From Bacillus sp. BA3 (GTDB lineage: Bacteria; Bacillota; Bacilli; Bacillales; DSM-1321), in NCBI GenBank assembly GCA_002835675.1, contig PIZR01000013.1:8438-72437 (forward strand): a DNA stretch of 64,000 nt, given 5' to 3'. How positions within the stretch are numbered: the first letter of the stretch is position 1; each line of letters opens with the position of its first letter. Below the pieces are notes generated by a model. It had not been told where the DNA came from, did not search any database, and was given only the letters and a program-made list of their open reading frames with translations. The translations under genes and the position numbers were made by a program. This document shows positions 62,925-64,000 of the stretch, piece by piece.

Positions 62925-63067
62925 AATTATTCCTCCTTAATATGAATTTATCTCATGTTTCTTATAATAAAGATTTAATTTACTAATATTAACCTTATTT
63001 ATATAATTTGAATAGACATGAGGAAGATTGGAGTAGAATACGGACAAGATTGTGAAAGAATGTACTT

Positions 63068-63129
63068 AAACTAACGGGTGCGTTCGTATTATAAGGTTAG
63101 ACAGTTTATTTTACTGGTTGACCTTTTTT
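63068..63129 (+). repeat. Triple-hairpin repeat, left part with a new core
   Basis: AACTAACGGGTGCGTTCG, then core AGGTTAG.CAGT/ACTG.TGACCT with seven T. The right hairpin is missing and the IS110 region starts immediately after, so the element may have inserted into or beside the repeat. Confidence 0.7.
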
Positions 63130-63134
63130 TAATA

Positions 63135-63326
63135 GAATCTATTATATCAGTAGCCAGGGTAGGACGTACGGGTGCGTGGGACTTAATCCCGTGAACTAAA
63201 CTGTCCGCCCCCTACTTGTAGAAACATGTTTGAGGCTGGTTGGGACGTAGATCTCGTATAACAAGCGAAGCTATGACACTACATGGAGGACTAGGGGTAC
63301 TGGTTAATAAGTAGAGGAGGAAAAAA
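63135..63326 (+). ncRNA. Predicted bridge RNA of the IS110 element
   Basis: About 190 non-coding bases lie between the preceding repeat and the transposase ATG. They hold GC-richer stems such as GGGACTTAATCCC near 63178-63190. In IS110-family elements of the IS621 kind this upstream end encodes the RNA that pairs with target and donor DNA. Limits and strand are inferred from the transposase position. Confidence 0.5.
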
Positions 63327-63328
63327 CA

Positions 63329-64000
63329 ATGAATCCAGTTGTTGGTCTGGATGTGGCAAAAGAAGAGAGCCAAGTACAGGCATTTTTAGACCAATCTAAA
63401 CCGTATGGGAAGAGCTTTTCAATGAAGCATATCAAAGAGGAATTAGATTATTTATTAGACTTTTTAAAAGAGGTTGAAGAGGTGACAGGGCAGATGCCTA
63501 TGGTCATTTTAGAATCTACAGGGCATTACCATTCTCCCGTTATTCAATACTTGGAGGAACAAGGGATTCTATATATCTTACTAAATCCGATTATTTCTTA
63601 TCAGGTAAAGAAGTCCAGTTTACGGAAGGTAAAAACGGACGCAATCGATGCGTACCAGTTGTGTGTGCTGTATTACAAGGAGGATTTTGAACCTCATAAA
63701 ATTAGAGGAATTCAGCTTTTAGACCTTCGTAATTTGTCTAGACAACAGGAAATCGTAACGAATATGTATGTGGAGGCTAAACTTCAGTTTCACACCATTT
63801 TAGATCAGGTGTTTCCTGAATACCGGAAGGTTTTTGGGGATCTATATTCGAAGGTTTCTTTATTGATGTTAAAGGAATATCCTACTTCAGAGGCGGTATT
63901 AACGGCCGGAGAAAGTAGACTAGCAGAGAGTGTAATAGAGTTCTGTCCTAGCAGATCGGGTGAATGGGCATGGGAAAAAGCAAAAAAAATAATGGATTCC
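63329..64000 (+). CDS. IS110 family transposase (DEDD), partial
   Basis: First 224 residues; the frame is open at the window end. PVVGLDVAKEES (D8), VILESTGHYH (E62) and KVKTDAIDAYQLC (D104, D107) form the RuvC-like DEDD active site. AGAGGAGG precedes the ATG. The C-terminal transposase domain with the catalytic Ser lies outside the window. Confidence 0.92.
   Translation, partial: MNPVVGLDVAKEESQVQAFLDQSKPYGKSFSMKHIKEELDYLLDFLKEVEEVTGQMPMVILESTGHYHSPVIQYLEEQGILYILLNPIISYQVKKSSLRKVKTDAIDAYQLCVLYYKEDFEPHKIRGIQLLDLRNLSRQQEIVTNMYVEAKLQFHTILDQVFPEYRKVFGDLYSKVSLLMLKEYPTSEAVLTAGESRLAESVIEFCPSRSGEWAWEKAKKIMDS

Larger units (their letters stand above)
63132..64000 (+). mobile_element. IS110 family insertion sequence, left part
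   Basis: Non-coding left end plus most of the first half of the transposase; the element runs past the window. IS110 elements have no clear inverted ends, so the left boundary is approximate. Confidence 0.75.

Overview
The window is low-GC chromosomal DNA from a spore-forming member of the Bacillaceae. Spore formation is suggested by a GerA-type germinant receptor subunit and a small Sda-like checkpoint protein. Gene families (PaiA, YczE, YkkC/YkkD, YitT, class A PBP, ECF sigma factor) and the strong AGGAGG-type ribosome binding sites also fit. I cannot fix genus or species by eye; a Bacillus/Peribacillus-type organism is the best guess. No rRNA, tRNA, CRISPR array or replication origin was seen.

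Layout. 0-12 kb: YczE membrane protein divergent from a MarR regulator coupled to PaiA, small unknown proteins, a GNAT protein, a vanadium-haloperoxidase/PAP2-like enzyme, a secreted protein next to a VanW protein, and a serine beta-lactamase-like membrane hydrolase. 12-18 kb: class A penicillin-binding protein with a repetitive charged tail, DinB protein, nitrilase-family amidase. 18-25 kb: a Fur-controlled cluster (Cys-rich protein, flavodoxin, Cas4/AddB-like Fe-S protein), then MOSC, lipoprotein, DUF6157, DUF6366 and RibD-type reductase genes mixed with broken zinc-ribbon and cupin fragments. 25-33 kb: YkkCD multidrug pair behind a truncated TetR gene and a 100-bp duplication, patatin, PhzF divergent from a MocR-type regulator, LysE exporter, AraC regulator, metallo-beta-lactamase fold protein, MaoC-like protein. 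33-42 kb: orphan GerA subunit, alpha/beta hydrolase with a broken leader, an ECF sigma-PadR-SEDS operon, a frameshifted quinone oxidoreductase divergent from HxlR, DinB. 42-51 kb: LysR, M20 amidohydrolase, YfcC transporter and an M28-like peptidase in two overlapping frames, then Sda-like, YitT and an aminoglycoside 6-adenylyltransferase. 51-64 kb: DUF3885, an orphan structured GC-rich segment, LysR and flavin reductase, fragments of alanine dehydrogenase and pyruvate carboxylase, EutH, an amino acid permease, a DAO-type flavoprotein oxidase, LysR, and an IS110 element cut by the window end.

The most striking structure is a family of about 30 intergenic repeats (roughly 85 bp when complete). 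Each complete copy is a small hairpin (AACTAAC-loop-GTTAGTT), an intrinsic terminator whose stem sequence is exchangeable, and a second hairpin of the same arm sequence with a GGGGCAG loop. Every copy I found lies on the + strand, including copies beside minus-strand genes, and some arms show compensatory changes. The two catabolic clusters (about 42.3-51.4 kb and 53.9-63.0 kb) lack them. This pattern suggests a REP/PATE-like element moved by a single-strand mechanism and used by the host as terminators.

Gene decay is common: at least ten truncated or frameshifted genes are visible. The accessory content (resistance and efflux genes, scattered regulators, IS110, fragments of core metabolic genes) marks this as a fluid part of the chromosome.
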